Source: Sulfuricystis thermophila (GTDB lineage: Bacteria; Pseudomonadota; Gammaproteobacteria; Burkholderiales; Rhodocyclaceae). From it: a stretch of 64,000 bases of DNA. Of this stretch, positions 37,251 through 47,722 are shown piece by piece. Within the stretch, counting starts at the first letter, position 1, and the number at the start of each line of letters is the position of its first letter. The notes beneath the pieces are model-generated. The model worked only from the letters and a program-made list of their open reading frames with translations. It was not told the DNA's origin and did not search any database. The position numbers and the translations under genes are program-made. The stretch spans positions 372,001 to 436,000 of the forward strand of contig NZ_AP019373.1 of assembly GCF_004323595.1 (NCBI RefSeq), written 5' to 3'.

Positions 37251-38555
37251 ATGCAACACGATTTGCCTCTCAACGACTCGCATGCGCCGCATGGTCGTTT
37301 CGTCAGTCATCTGACCCGCTCGACCTACGCGATCATCCTCGCCGGCGGTCGCGGCAGCCGGCTGATGCAGCTCACCGACTGGCGCGCGAAGCCCGCCGTG
37401 CCTTTCGGCGGTAAATTCCGCATCATCGATTTCACGCTGTCGAACTGTGTGAATTCCGGCATCCGCCGCATCGGCGTGGCGACGCAATACAAGGCGCAAA
37501 GCCTGATCCGCCATCTGCAGCGCGGCTGGAGCTTCCTCGACGGCCGCTTCGACGAGTTCATCGACTTGCTGCCCGCCCAGCAGCAGATCAGCGAGGACTG
37601 GTATCAGGGCACGGCGGATGCGGTGTTCCAGAACATCGACCTGTTGCGCCGCAACGAGCCGAAATATGTGCTGATCCTCTCGGGCGACCACATCTACAAG
37701 ATGGATTACGGCCGCTTGCTCGCGCAGCATGTGCAGACCGAGGCCGATCTGACCATCGCCTGCATGGACGTGCCGATCGAGGAGGCGAGCGCCTTCGGCG
37801 TGATGGGCGTCAATGAGGAGCGCCGTATCGTCAGCTTCATCGAGAAGCCGAAGCAGCCGGCCTCGATCCCTGGTCGGCCGGACCGCGCGCTGGTCAACAT
37901 GGGCGTGTATGTCTTCAACGCCGCCTTTCTCTACGAGCAGTTGATCCGCGATGCCGACGATCCGCATTCCGACCACGATTTCGGCAAGAACGTCATCCCG
38001 CACATCATCGGCCGTTACCGGGCCTTTGCCCACGACTTCGTCGAAAGTTGCGTCGGCATCCCGGAAAGTGGCGTGCCTTATTGGCGTGACGTCGGTACGG
38101 TGGATGCTTACTGGGAGGCGAACATTGAGCTCACCAAGGTGTCACCCGAGCTCAACATGTATGACGAAGACTGGCCGATCTGGACCTATCAGGAGCAGCT
38201 GCCGCCAGCCAAGTTCGTCTTCGACGACGAGGGGCGCCGCGGCATGGCGATCGACTCGCTGGTCTCTGGCGGCGACATCATCAGCGGCGCCGTGGTGCGG
38301 CGATCGCTGCTGTTCTCGCGCGTGTTCGTGCACAGCTGGGCGCAGGTCGAAGACTCGGTGATCCTGCCGAATGCCGAAATCGGTCGCCACTGCAAGATCC
38401 GCCGCGCGGTGATCGACAAGAACTGCAAGGTGCCCGAGGGCATGGTGATCGGCTATGACCCGGAAGAAGACCGCAAGCGTTTCCACGTCACGCCGAAGGG
38501 GATCTGCCTGGTGACGCCGGAAATGCTCGGGCAGAGAATCCACCATATTCGCTGA
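37251..38555 (+). CDS. glgC: Glucose-1-phosphate adenylyltransferase
   Basis: 434 residues. Nucleotide motif [29 protein letters not shown], then [30 protein letters not shown] and a C-terminal left-handed beta-helix ([20 protein letters not shown]). RBS GGAG precedes ATG 37251. Makes ADP-glucose for glycogen; allosteric activation by sugar phosphates is expected from the family. Confidence 0.97.
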   Translation: MQHDLPLNDSHAPHGRFVSHLTRSTYAIILAGGRGSRLMQLTDWRAKPAVPFGGKFRIIDFTLSNCVNSGIRRIGVATQYKAQSLIRHLQRGWSFLDGRFDEFIDLLPAQQQISEDWYQGTADAVFQNIDLLRRNEPKYVLILSGDHIYKMDYGRLLAQHVQTEADLTIACMDVPIEEASAFGVMGVNEERRIVSFIEKPKQPASIPGRPDRALVNMGVYVFNAAFLYEQLIRDADDPHSDHDFGKNVIPHIIGRYRAFAHDFVESCVGIPESGVPYWRDVGTVDAYWEANIELTKVSPELNMYDEDWPIWTYQEQLPPAKFVFDDEGRRGMAIDSLVSGGDIISGAVVRRSLLFSRVFVHSWAQVEDSVILPNAEIGRHCKIRRAVIDKNCKVPEGMVIGYDPEEDRKRFHVTPKGICLVTPEMLGQRIHHIR

Positions 38556-38653
38556 TTACGCGGGCAAAGATCCGTCTTTCACCCTGCTGCGGCAGACCTT
38601 TGGCAGGGGAAACGTAAAATCGCCGCCACCACTCGAAAAAAACGGATAACGAC

Positions 38654-41215
38654 ATGGCTGGTACCTTGTTCCAACTCGAAATCAATCCCAAGCTCCCGCC
38701 ACGCCTCGCGCGCCTCGAGGAGCTTGCCAACAACCTCTGGTACAGCTGGGATCGGCCCACGCGCACCTTGTTCGCGCGTCTCGGCAGCAAGCTATGGGGT
38801 GCGGTCGGCCATAGTCCAAAGGCCTTTCTCAAACGCGTCGACCAGCGCCGGCTCGAAGAAGCGGCGGAAGACCCGGTGTTTCTCGGTGCGCTCGCCCATG
38901 TGCTGTCGGCCTACGATACTTATCACGACAACCTGCGCCGCGAGCAGGGGCATCAGCTGCCGGATGGGGCGCTGATCGCCTATTTCTGCGCCGAATTCGG
39001 TTTTCATGAGAGCCTGCCGATCTATTCCGGCGGTCTGGGCATCCTCGCCGGTGACCATTGCAAGACGGCGAGCGACATGAACCTGCCCTTCGTCGGCGTC
39101 GGCCTGCTCTACCGCCAAGGCTATTTCCTGCAGAGCATCGACGGCGAGGGGCGTCAGCACGCCCTTTACAACGACGCCGACTTCGACGATCTGCCGGTCA
39201 CCCCGGTCGCCGGGCCCGGGGGGGGCGACCTGAAGGTGGCCGTGCGACTGCCGGGCCGCGATGTGTGGGCCAAGGTCTGGAAAGTGCGCGTCGGTCACGT
39301 TTCGCTCTATCTGCTCGATACCGATCTCGAGGAGAACTCGCCTCACGACCGCGATATCACCCACCAGCTCTATGGCGGCGATCGCACCACACGCATCGAG
39401 CAGGAGATCGTGCTCGGCATGGGCGGCGTGCGCGCGCTCGCCGCGCTGGGGCTCAAGCCGACCGTCTGGCACATCAACGAAGGCCATGCTGCCTTTCTGG
39501 TGCTCGAGCGCATGCGCGACCTGATCCGGACCGGTCTCGATTTCGACGCGGCGCTCGAGGCAGTCGCCAGCAATACGGTGTTCACCACCCATACGCCGGT
39601 GCCGGCCGGACACGATCATTTCGCCGACGAGATGATCCGCCGGTATTTCGAGGAGTGCTGCCACGACATGGGTTGCGAAGTCGGCAGCCTGCTGGCGCTG
39701 GGGCGCATCGACGACACGCCAGAATTCAATATGACCGGCCTGGCGATCCGCGGCTCACGTTTCCAGAACGGTGTGTCGCGCATCCATGGAGACGTCTCAG
39801 CGGAAATCTGCCGCAAGCTGTGGCCGCAGATCGAAGTGGACGAAAATCCGATGGACTACGTCACCAACGGCGTACATGTGCCCACCTTTCTGTCCGACCA
39901 TTGGCACGATACTTTCGATCGCGTGCTGAGCCCGGCCTGGCGACAGCGACTCACCGATGCGCAGACCTGGGCGCAGGTGCATGCGATTCCCGATCACACT
40001 TTCTGGAGCATCCGCCAGTCGATCAAGGCGGAGATGCTCTACTTGGTACGTCATCGGATCACCGAGCAATACACGCGCAACCAGTGTTCGCAGGCGCACA
40101 TCGATCGACTGCTGCAGCTCGCCGATGCGGAAAACCCCAACGTACTGACGATCGGCTTCGCACGCCGCTTTGCCACCTACAAGCGCGCCACGCTCTTGTT
40201 CCGCGATTTGGAGCTGTTGCGACGCCTGATCTGCAATCCGGAGCGGCCGGTGCTGTTCATCTTCGCCGGCAAGGCGCATCCGGCCGACCAGCCCGGTCAG
40301 GCATTGATCCGGCGCGTCCATGAAGTGGCACAGATGCCGGAATTCGAAGGCCACATCCTGCTCGTCGAAGGTTACGACCTGCGCTTGGCGCGCCGTCTCG
40401 TCTCGGGCGTCGATGTCTGGTTGAACAACCCTGTCTATCCGCTCGAGGCCTCCGGCACCTCCGGCATGAAAGCAGCGATGAACGGCGTCATCAACCTGTC
40501 GGTGCTCGACGGCTGGTGGGGCGAAGGTTTCCACCAGGATGAGAATGGCGCCAATGGTTGGGCGATCAAGCCTGCCTCGCGAACGCTCGACGAGGAGCGG
40601 CGCGATCAGGAAGAAGGCCGCTCGCTCTACGAGACCCTGCAGGACAAGGTGATCCCGCTCTATTACGCGCGCGGTCCGATGGGCTATTCGCCCGGCTGGG
40701 TCGCGATGGCCAAGCGTTCGATCGCGACGATCACGCCGCGCTTCAATTCCCAGCGCATGGTCGGTGAGTATCTGCACAAGTTCTATGCGCCCGCCGACCA
40801 ACAGTGGCGCAGGAAGAGCGCCGACGATTATGCTGCCGCGCGCACGCTGGCAGCCTGGAAGCAGAAAGTGCGCCTGGCTTGGCCAAAAGTCCGGCTACGG
40901 CGCCTCGACACGCCGGTGAAGCGTATCCCCTATGGCGCCAGCCTGCACTTCGAACTGGCCGTGCATCTCGATGGTCTGGCGCCGCAGGACGTGGCGGTGG
41001 AATTGCTGCTGTCGCGTCCCGGCACCGACAGCCGCACGCGGCCGCCGCGCAAGCTATTGCTTGAATACCGCGGCCCGGGTGAGCATGGCGACAGCATCTT
41101 CGCGCTCGATTTCACGCCCGACGTGTGCGGTAAGCTCGATTATCGGCTGCGTGTCTATCCCCATCACGAGCTGCTCACCCATCCCTTCGAGATGGGCATG
41201 ATGCTGTGGCTGTGA
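38654..41215 (+). CDS. glgP: Alpha-glucan phosphorylase (GT35, DUF3417 type)
   Basis: 853 residues. N-terminal DUF3417 domain (LPPRLARLEELANNLWYSWDRPTRTLF), then phosphorylase core: YFCAEFGFHESLPIYSGGLGILAGDH, FAGKAHPADQPGQ, and the PLP region EASGTSGMKAAMNG. It releases glucose 1-phosphate from glycogen. This short, ThpA-like class differs from the E. coli GlgP type. The next gene pgi starts 8 bp later. Confidence 0.95.
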   Translation: MAGTLFQLEINPKLPPRLARLEELANNLWYSWDRPTRTLFARLGSKLWGAVGHSPKAFLKRVDQRRLEEAAEDPVFLGALAHVLSAYDTYHDNLRREQGHQLPDGALIAYFCAEFGFHESLPIYSGGLGILAGDHCKTASDMNLPFVGVGLLYRQGYFLQSIDGEGRQHALYNDADFDDLPVTPVAGPGGGDLKVAVRLPGRDVWAKVWKVRVGHVSLYLLDTDLEENSPHDRDITHQLYGGDRTTRIEQEIVLGMGGVRALAALGLKPTVWHINEGHAAFLVLERMRDLIRTGLDFDAALEAVASNTVFTTHTPVPAGHDHFADEMIRRYFEECCHDMGCEVGSLLALGRIDDTPEFNMTGLAIRGSRFQNGVSRIHGDVSAEICRKLWPQIEVDENPMDYVTNGVHVPTFLSDHWHDTFDRVLSPAWRQRLTDAQTWAQVHAIPDHTFWSIRQSIKAEMLYLVRHRITEQYTRNQCSQAHIDRLLQLADAENPNVLTIGFARRFATYKRATLLFRDLELLRRLICNPERPVLFIFAGKAHPADQPGQALIRRVHEVAQMPEFEGHILLVEGYDLRLARRLVSGVDVWLNNPVYPLEASGTSGMKAAMNGVINLSVLDGWWGEGFHQDENGANGWAIKPASRTLDEERRDQEEGRSLYETLQDKVIPLYYARGPMGYSPGWVAMAKRSIATITPRFNSQRMVGEYLHKFYAPADQQWRRKSADDYAAARTLAAWKQKVRLAWPKVRLRRLDTPVKRIPYGASLHFELAVHLDGLAPQDVAVELLLSRPGTDSRTRPPRKLLLEYRGPGEHGDSIFALDFTPDVCGKLDYRLRVYPHHELLTHPFEMGMMLWL

Positions 41216-41222
41216 GCGTGCA

Positions 41223-42854
41223 ATGACGCCGATCCTGAACACCCCCGCCTGGAAGCATGTCGAGCGCCATGCGCATGGGCTGCGCGACGTACATCTGCGC
41301 GACCTGTTCGCGCATGACCCGACGCGCTTCGCGCGCTTGTCGGTGCGCTGGAAGGACTGGCTGCTCGATCTGTCCAAGCAGCGCATCACACCGGATACGC
41401 TGCCACTCCTCGCCGATCTGTGGCATGCCGCCGACGTGCCGGGCTGGATTGCCAGGATGCGCGCTGGAGAGCCGATCAACCACACCGAGAACCGCGCGGT
41501 GTTGCACATCGCCCTGCGCAATCTCGGACCGGATGCGGCACCGATCCGTGTCGCCGGCCAAGACGTGATGCCCGATGTGCTCGCGGTGCTGGAGAAGATG
41601 CGCAGGTTCTGCACCGCCGTGCATGCCGGTCAATGGCGCGGCGCCACCGGCGAGCCGATCACCGATGTGGTGAATATCGGCATCGGCGGTTCCGATCTCG
41701 GTCCGCGCATGGCGACGCAGGCGCTTGCCGCCTTTCGCATGCCGCATCTGCGTGTGCATTACGTCGCCAACCTCGATGGCGCCGATCTGGCCACGACGCT
41801 GGCCGGTCTCGATCCGCGCACCACGCTGTTCATCATTGCCAGCAAGACTTTCACGACCCAGGAGACGATGCAGAACGCCGTTTCGGCGCGCAACTGGCTC
41901 AGCGGCGCGTTGGGCGCTGCGGCGGTGGGGCGCCACTTCGTCGCGGTGTCGACCGCGCTCGACAAGGTGGCTGCCTTCGGCATCGATCCACAGAATGCCT
42001 TTGCATTCTGGGGCTGGGTCGGCGGACGCTTCTCGCTGTGGTCGGCGATCGGTCTGCCGTTGGCGCTGGCGATCGGCTTCGAGCGCTTCGAAGCGCTGCT
42101 GGCCGGCGCGCGGGCGATGGACGAGCACTTCTTCACCGCGCCGCCGCTCGAAAACCTGCCGGCGCTGTTGGCGCTGATCGAGTTGTGGAATGCCGATTTC
42201 ATCGGCCTGCAGACGCGCGCGCTGCTGCCCTACAGCCAGTCGCTCGGTTTGTTGCCGCGCTATCTGCAACAGCTCGAGATGGAAAGCCTCGGCAAGCAGA
42301 TCGACCGCGACGGCAAGCCGGTCGGCTGCCCGACGCTGCCGATCGTCTGGGGCGAGCCGGGTACCAACGGCCAGCATGCCTTCTATCAGCTCCTGCATCA
42401 GGGCGGACGCGCGCTCTCCTGCGAGTTCATCGTCTGTCGCACGCCCGACTATCCGCTCCCCGGCCATCACGAGAAGCTGCTCGCCAACTGCTTCGCGCAG
42501 AGCGCCGCGCTGATGAAGGGCAAGACCGAAGCCGAGGCACGCGCGGAGCTCTTGGCCGCCGGCGCCCCCGCGCCCGACTTCCTGGCGCCTTACAAGATCT
42601 TCCCCGGCAATCAGCCTTCGACGACGCTCTTGCTGCCGCGGCTCGATCCCTTCACCCTCGGCGCGCTGATCGCGATGTACGAGCACAAGGTGTTTACGCT
42701 CGGCGTGCTCTGGCATCTCGACGCTTTCGACCAGTGGGGTGTCGAGTATGGCAAGCAGATCGCCAATTCCCTGTTGCCGATGATCGAGGGCAAGGCAGAG
42801 ATCGAGGGTGTCGACAGCTCCACCGCGGGCCTGATCGCCGCATGCCGGCCATGA
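41223..42854 (+). CDS. pgi: Glucose-6-phosphate isomerase
   Basis: 543 residues, usual length. Motifs VVNIGIGGSDLGPRM, FIIASKTFTTQETMQNA, GGRFSLWSAIGLPLAL and the catalytic His region EPGTNGQHAFYQLLHQG. Links glycogen breakdown products to glycolysis. Its stop overlaps the glgA ATG by 4 nt. Confidence 0.98.
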   Translation: MTPILNTPAWKHVERHAHGLRDVHLRDLFAHDPTRFARLSVRWKDWLLDLSKQRITPDTLPLLADLWHAADVPGWIARMRAGEPINHTENRAVLHIALRNLGPDAAPIRVAGQDVMPDVLAVLEKMRRFCTAVHAGQWRGATGEPITDVVNIGIGGSDLGPRMATQALAAFRMPHLRVHYVANLDGADLATTLAGLDPRTTLFIIASKTFTTQETMQNAVSARNWLSGALGAAAVGRHFVAVSTALDKVAAFGIDPQNAFAFWGWVGGRFSLWSAIGLPLALAIGFERFEALLAGARAMDEHFFTAPPLENLPALLALIELWNADFIGLQTRALLPYSQSLGLLPRYLQQLEMESLGKQIDRDGKPVGCPTLPIVWGEPGTNGQHAFYQLLHQGGRALSCEFIVCRTPDYPLPGHHEKLLANCFAQSAALMKGKTEAEARAELLAAGAPAPDFLAPYKIFPGNQPSTTLLLPRLDPFTLGALIAMYEHKVFTLGVLWHLDAFDQWGVEYGKQIANSLLPMIEGKAEIEGVDSSTAGLIAACRP

Positions 42855-44302
42855 AGATCCTGTTCGTCACTCCCGAGATCGCCCCCTGGGTCAAGACCGG
42901 CGGCCTGGGCGACGTCGCGGCGGCGCTGCCCCCCGCGCTGGTGCAGGCCGGCTGCGACGTGCGTGTGCTGGTGCCGCACTATCCGGCGCTCGCCGCGGCG
43001 TTTCCCGATGCACGGCCGGTCATCCGTCTGCCTGCATTCGGCGGCCAGCTGCCGGCCTCAGAGCTGTTCCTCGTGCAAGCTGCCGGCACTCCATCGCTCT
43101 TGCTGCTCGATTGCCCCGCGCTCTTCGACCGGCCGGGCAATCCTTATCTCGGTCCCGAGGGCCGCGACTGGCTCGACAACCATCTGCGCTTCGGGCTGCT
43201 TTCGAGGGTTGCGGCGCGGCTGGCCGGCAATGCCTCGCCGCTCGACTGGCGTCCCGACATCCTCCACTGCAACGACTGGCAGACCGGGCTTGGGCCTTAC
43301 TATCTGCGTTTTTACGAGCCGGGCGGTGCCGCCTCGGTGATGACGATCCACAACCTCGCCTTCCAGGGAGTATTTGCCGCCCAGCGGCTCGACGATCTTG
43401 GGCTGACGGGCAAGGACTGGCACATCGACGGCGTCGAGTATTACGGCCATCTGTCCTTTCTCAAGGCCGGCCTGCGCCATGCCGACTGGCTCACGACCGT
43501 GAGTCCGACCTATGCACGCGAGATCCAGAGCGAAGCGGAAGGCATGGGGCTAGCGGGCCTCCTGCGCAGCCGCGCTGCACAGCTCACGGGCATCCTCAAC
43601 GGCATCGATACCGAAGTCTGGAATCCGGCGACCGATATCCACCTGCCGGCGCATTACGACCGCGAACATCTCGCCGGCAAGGCGCAATGCAAGCGCGCTG
43701 TGCAACGCGAACTCGGCCTGGCGGAACACGATGATCGCCCGCTCTTTGGCGTGGTGAGCCGGCTGACGCATCAGAAGGGCCTCGATCTGGTGGCCGCGAT
43801 CGGGGATGCCCTCGTCGCCCTAGCGGCGCAACTGGTCGTGCTGGGCAGCGGCGACAAGACGCTGGAAGAGGCCTTCGCCGCGCTGGCGGAGCGCCATCCG
43901 GGCCAGGTCGCGGTGCGCATCGGCTTCAGTGAGCCTCTCGCGCATCGTATCGAGGCGGGCGCGGACTGTTTCCTGATGCCCTCGCGTTTCGAGCCCTGCG
44001 GCCTGAATCAGATGTACAGCCTCGCCTATGGCACACCCCCCCTGGTGCGCGCCACCGGCGGACTGGCCGACACGGTGACCGATTGCACGCCCGAAACACT
44101 CGCTGCGGGCAGCGCGAACGGTTTCGTCTGCGGGCCGGCGACGGCCGAGGCGTTGTTCGATACGGTGTGCCGTGCGGTCGCCTGCTGGCAAGATGAGCAG
44201 AACTGGCGCGCATTGCAGCAAAACGGCATGGGATGCGACTTCGGCTGGGCACAGCCGGCGCAACGGTATCTCGATCTCTATCGGAGCCTGCGTCCGCAAT
44301 GA
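42851..44302 (+). CDS. glgA: Glycogen synthase (ADP-glucose)
   Basis: 483 residues from ATG 42851. ADP-glucose motif KTGGLGDVAAALP (about 15-27), MTIHNLAFQGVF, FGVVSRLTHQKGLDL and the retaining GT5 site SRFEPCGLNQMYSLAYGTPPLV with its catalytic Glu. An upstream ATG 9 nt earlier is also in frame. The stop overlaps the folA start. Confidence 0.96.
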   Translation: MKILFVTPEIAPWVKTGGLGDVAAALPPALVQAGCDVRVLVPHYPALAAAFPDARPVIRLPAFGGQLPASELFLVQAAGTPSLLLLDCPALFDRPGNPYLGPEGRDWLDNHLRFGLLSRVAARLAGNASPLDWRPDILHCNDWQTGLGPYYLRFYEPGGAASVMTIHNLAFQGVFAAQRLDDLGLTGKDWHIDGVEYYGHLSFLKAGLRHADWLTTVSPTYAREIQSEAEGMGLAGLLRSRAAQLTGILNGIDTEVWNPATDIHLPAHYDREHLAGKAQCKRAVQRELGLAEHDDRPLFGVVSRLTHQKGLDLVAAIGDALVALAAQLVVLGSGDKTLEEAFAALAERHPGQVAVRIGFSEPLAHRIEAGADCFLMPSRFEPCGLNQMYSLAYGTPPLVRATGGLADTVTDCTPETLAAGSANGFVCGPATAEALFDTVCRAVACWQDEQNWRALQQNGMGCDFGWAQPAQRYLDLYRSLRPQ

Positions 44303-44790
44303 TCGTCATTGTCGCCGCCGTGGCGAAAAACGGCGTGATCGGCAAAGAGAATGCCTTGCCTTGGCGTCTGCCGGAAGACATGGCGCATTTCAAGGCGCTC
44401 ACCCTGGGACACACGGTGATCATGGGCCGCAAGACCTGGGAATCGCTGCCGCCGAAGTTCCGGCCGCTGCCGAACCGGCGCAACGTCGTCGTCACGCGCA
44501 ACGTCGACTATGCGGCGCCCGGCGCGGAGGTCGTCCATTCGCTGGATGAAGCCGTGAAACTCGGCGCTGGCGGGACGGCATTCGTGATCGGCGGCGCCGA
44601 GCTCTACGCTCATGCCCTGCCGCTCGCCGATCGGCTGGAGCTCACCGAGATCGATGCCGACATCGAAGGCGATGCGTACTTTCCTGCCCTCGACCGTGCC
44701 GAATGGCGCGAGATAGGGCGTGTCGCTGGCCGCTCGGCAAACGGACTGGCTTACGCCTTCGTCACTTACGAGCGGACACAGTCGACGTAA
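44299..44790 (+). CDS. folA: Dihydrofolate reductase
   Basis: 163 residues from ATG 44299, which overlaps the glgA stop. IVAAVAKNGVIGKENALPWRLPEDMAHFK, MGRKTWESLP and FVIGGAELYAHAL are the folate and NADPH motifs. The short helix before the FVIGG strand is replaced by KLGAGGTA, written by the dispersed repeat (44556-44580). The loss of the native helix sequence in an essential enzyme is odd, yet total length is normal. The 3' end overlaps the convergent decarboxylase gene by 25 bp. Confidence 0.96.
   Translation: MIVIVAAVAKNGVIGKENALPWRLPEDMAHFKALTLGHTVIMGRKTWESLPPKFRPLPNRRNVVVTRNVDYAAPGAEVVHSLDEAVKLGAGGTAFVIGGAELYAHALPLADRLELTEIDADIEGDAYFPALDRAEWREIGRVAGRSANGLAYAFVTYERTQST
44556..44580 (+). 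repeat. Dispersed repeat, copy in folA
   Basis: ACTCGGCGCTGGCGGGACGGCA: one base from the core. In frame as KLGAGGTA just before the FVIGG strand of DHFR. Confidence 0.85.
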
Positions 44791-46994
44791 TAGCCGTTGC
44801 CGTTTTCCTTGACGAGGCCGTGGATGTCGGTCTCGAAACCGGGGAAACGGGCATTGAACTCGCGGGCGAATTTCAGGTAGCGCACGATCGTCGCGTTGAA
44901 GCGTTCGCCCGGGATCAAGAGGGGAATGCCCGGCGGATAGGGCGTGAGCAGCACCGCAGTGATGCGACCTTCGAGCGCGTCGATCGGCACGCGCTCGATC
45001 TCGCGGTGCGCCATCTTGGCGAAAGCATCGGCCGGGCGCATTGCCGGTACCATGTCGGACAGATACATCTCGGTGGTCAGTCGGGCAATGTCGTTGGCCT
45101 TGTAGACGCCATGGATTTGCGCGCAGAGGTCCTTGAGACCGATGCGCTCGTAGCGCGGATATTTGGCGACGAACTCGGGCAGCACTTTCCACAGTGGCTG
45201 GTTCTTGTCGAAATCATCCTTGAATTGCTGCAGCTCGGTCACCATCGTGTTCCAGCGGCCCTTGGTGATGCCGATGGTGAACATGATGAAGAATGAATAG
45301 AGGCCGCACTTCTCGACGATCACGCCATGTTCGGCGAGATACTTGGTGACGATCGCCGCAGGAATGCCCCAGTCGGCGAAATCGCCATCGACATCGAGCC
45401 CCGGCGTGATCACCGTGGCCTTGATCGGGTCGAGCAGGTTGAAGCCCTTGGCGAGCTTGCCGAAGCCATGCCAGCGCTCGCCGGGTTTGAGCATCCAGGC
45501 TTCGCGTTCCTCAATGCCTTCCTCGGAGAGGTCTTTCGGTCCCCAGACGGTAAACCACCAGTCGCTACCGAATTCTTTTTCCACCTTACGCATCGCGCGG
45601 CGGAAATCGAGCGCCTCTTTGATCGATTCCTCGACCAGGGCGGTGCCGCCGGGCTCTTCCATCATCGCCGCGGCGACATCGCAGGAAGCGATGATCGCGT
45701 ATTGCGGCGAGGTCGAGGTGTGCATCAGATAGGCTTCGTTGAAGACGTCGCGGTCGAGCTTGTGGTGTTCGGCGTCCTGGACGAGGATTTGCGAAGCCTG
45801 CGAGAGGCCGGCGAGCAGCTTGTGCGTCGATTGGGTGGAGAACACCATCGACTCCTTGCAGCGCGGACGATTGGCGCCGATCGCGTGATAGTCGCCATAG
45901 AACTCGTGGAAGGCGGCGTGTGGCAGCCACGCCTCGTCGAAGTGCAGCGTGTCGATCTTGCCGTCAAGCATTTCCTTGATCTCCTCGACGTTGTAGAGGA
46001 TGCCGTCGTAGGTGCTCTGGGTGATCGTCAGCACCCGCGGCTTGCCCTCGACCTGCGAAGCGAACGGGTGGGCGGCGATCTTCTTCTGGATATTCTTCCA
46101 TTCGAACTCGCTCTTCGGGATCGGCCCGATGATGCCGTAGTTGTTGCGCGTCGGCATCAGGAACACGGGGATCGCCCCGGTCATGATGATCGCATGGAGC
46201 ACCGACTTGTGACAGTTGCGGTCGACGATCACCACGTCGCCGGGGGCGACGGTCGAGTGCCAGACGATCTTGTTCGAGGTCGAGGTGCCGTTGGTGACGA
46301 AATAAAGATGGTCGGCATTGAAGATACGCGCCGCGTTGCGCTCGGAGGCCGCCACCGGACCGGTGTGGTCGAGCAGCTGGCCGAGCTCCTCGACGGCATT
46401 GCAGACATCGGCCCTGAGCATGTTCTCGCCGAAGAACTGGTGGAACATCTGACCGACCGGCGATTTCAGGAAGGCGACGCCGCCAGAGTGGCCAGGACAG
46501 TGCCAGGAATAGGAGCCGTCGGCGGCATAGTGCGTCAGTGCGCGGAAGAAGGGCGGCGGCAGCGCGTCGAGGTAGGCGCGCGCCTCGCGCACCACATAGC
46601 GGGCGATGAACTCCGGCGTGTCCTCATACATGTGGATGAAGCCGTGGAGCTCTCGCAGCACGTCGTTCGGAATGTGCCGTGAGGTGCGCGTCTCGCCATG
46701 CAGGAAGATCGGAATCTCGGCGTTGCGGAAGCGGATCTCGGAGACGAAGGCTCTCAGTTCGGCGATGGTTTTCTCCGCCTCGTTGGCGAGCTCCTCGTCG
46801 TCGATCGACAGGATGAAGGCCGAGGCGCGGCTCTGCTGCTGGGCGAAGGAGGCGAGATCACCATAACTGGTGACGCCGAGCACATCGAGCCCCTCTTTTT
46901 CGATCGCCTCGGCCAACACGCGGATACCGAGCCCCGAGGCGTTCTCCGAGCGGAAGTCCTCGTCGATGATGATGACCGGAAAATGAAAACGCAT
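44766..46994 (-). CDS. Orn/Lys/Arg decarboxylase (fold type I, PLP)
   Basis: 742 residues. N-terminal wing domain (about 1-130), PLP domain with HCPGHSGG, LHFDEAWLPHAAFH and the Lys in STQSTHKLLAGLSQAS, and a C-terminal domain. Similar to both LdcC/CadA and AdiA; the exact amino acid cannot be settled here. Betaproteobacteria often use this gene for arginine or lysine. The ATG is preceded by AGGAGA. The start lies after the dcd terminator, so it has its own promoter or reads through. Confidence 0.92.
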   Translation of the reverse strand: MRFHFPVIIIDEDFRSENASGLGIRVLAEAIEKEGLDVLGVTSYGDLASFAQQQSRASAFILSIDDEELANEAEKTIAELRAFVSEIRFRNAEIPIFLHGETRTSRHIPNDVLRELHGFIHMYEDTPEFIARYVVREARAYLDALPPPFFRALTHYAADGSYSWHCPGHSGGVAFLKSPVGQMFHQFFGENMLRADVCNAVEELGQLLDHTGPVAASERNAARIFNADHLYFVTNGTSTSNKIVWHSTVAPGDVVIVDRNCHKSVLHAIIMTGAIPVFLMPTRNNYGIIGPIPKSEFEWKNIQKKIAAHPFASQVEGKPRVLTITQSTYDGILYNVEEIKEMLDGKIDTLHFDEAWLPHAAFHEFYGDYHAIGANRPRCKESMVFSTQSTHKLLAGLSQASQILVQDAEHHKLDRDVFNEAYLMHTSTSPQYAIIASCDVAAAMMEEPGGTALVEESIKEALDFRRAMRKVEKEFGSDWWFTVWGPKDLSEEGIEEREAWMLKPGERWHGFGKLAKGFNLLDPIKATVITPGLDVDGDFADWGIPAAIVTKYLAEHGVIVEKCGLYSFFIMFTIGITKGRWNTMVTELQQFKDDFDKNQPLWKVLPEFVAKYPRYERIGLKDLCAQIHGVYKANDIARLTTEMYLSDMVPAMRPADAFAKMAHREIERVPIDALEGRITAVLLTPYPPGIPLLIPGERFNATIVRYLKFAREFNARFPGFETDIHGLVKENGNGYYVDCVRS

Positions 46995-47007
46995 CTGGAT
47001 TCTCTCC

Positions 47008-47046
47008 TGAAAAGCAAAGACCCGCCCCGGGCAGCCGGCGGCGGGT
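47008..47046 (-). terminator. Terminator between dcd and the decarboxylase gene
   Basis: On the minus strand GACCCGCC-GCCGGCTGCCCG-GGGCGGGTC followed by TTTGCTTTT, about 35 nt after the dcd stop. Confidence 0.8.
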
Positions 47047-47078
47047 CATCGATGTCAGAGTGCGGGTGCGCGCTAGGC

Positions 47079-47648
47079 CTAGATCTTTGGCAGGGTGACG
47101 CCGACCTGCCCCTGGTATTTCCCGCCGCGGTCGCGGTAGGAGGTTTCGCAGATCTCGTCGGATTCGAAGAAGATCACCTGGGCGCAGCCTTCACCAGCAT
47201 AGATTTTGGCGGGCAGCGGGGTGGTGTTGGAGAACTCGAGCGTCACATAGCCTTCCCATTCCGGCTCGAACGGCGTGACGTTGACGATGATGCCGCAGCG
47301 CGCATAGGTGCTCTTGCCAAGGCAAATGGTCAGGACGCTCCTCGGGATGCGGAAATACTCGACGGTGCGGGCCAGCGCGAAGGAGTTGGGCGGGATCACG
47401 CAATAGCCCTTGCCCGAGACCTCGACGAAGGAATCGGGATCGAAGGCCTTGGGGTCGACGATGGTGTGGTTGATATTGGTGAACACGCGGAATTCGTCCG
47501 CACAGCGGATGTCGTAACCGTAGCTGGAAGTGCCGTAGGAGACGATCTTCTGGCCATCCACTTCGCGCACCAGTTCAGGAGAAAACGGCTCGATCATGCC
47601 GTACTCCCGCGCCATGCGGCGAATCCATTTGTCCGACTTGATGGCCAT
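47079..47648 (-). CDS. dcd: dCTP deaminase
   Basis: 189 residues from ATG 47648. [38 protein letters not shown] and [12 protein letters not shown] are Dcd motifs; the catalytic Glu lies in [10 protein letters not shown]. Converts dCTP to dUTP, the source of dUMP for ThyA. Mrp is encoded 75 bp upstream in the same direction. Confidence 0.97.
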   Translation of the reverse strand: MAIKSDKWIRRMAREYGMIEPFSPELVREVDGQKIVSYGTSSYGYDIRCADEFRVFTNINHTIVDPKAFDPDSFVEVSGKGYCVIPPNSFALARTVEYFRIPRSVLTICLGKSTYARCGIIVNVTPFEPEWEGYVTLEFSNTTPLPAKIYAGEGCAQVIFFESDEICETSYRDRGGKYQGQVGVTLPKI

Positions 47649-47722
47649 TGCGGCGACTCCTTCAAATGACAGCGCCCCGGCGGGCGGGGCGCGGCACATT
47701 ACACCACAAAAGAGCGGGAAAA

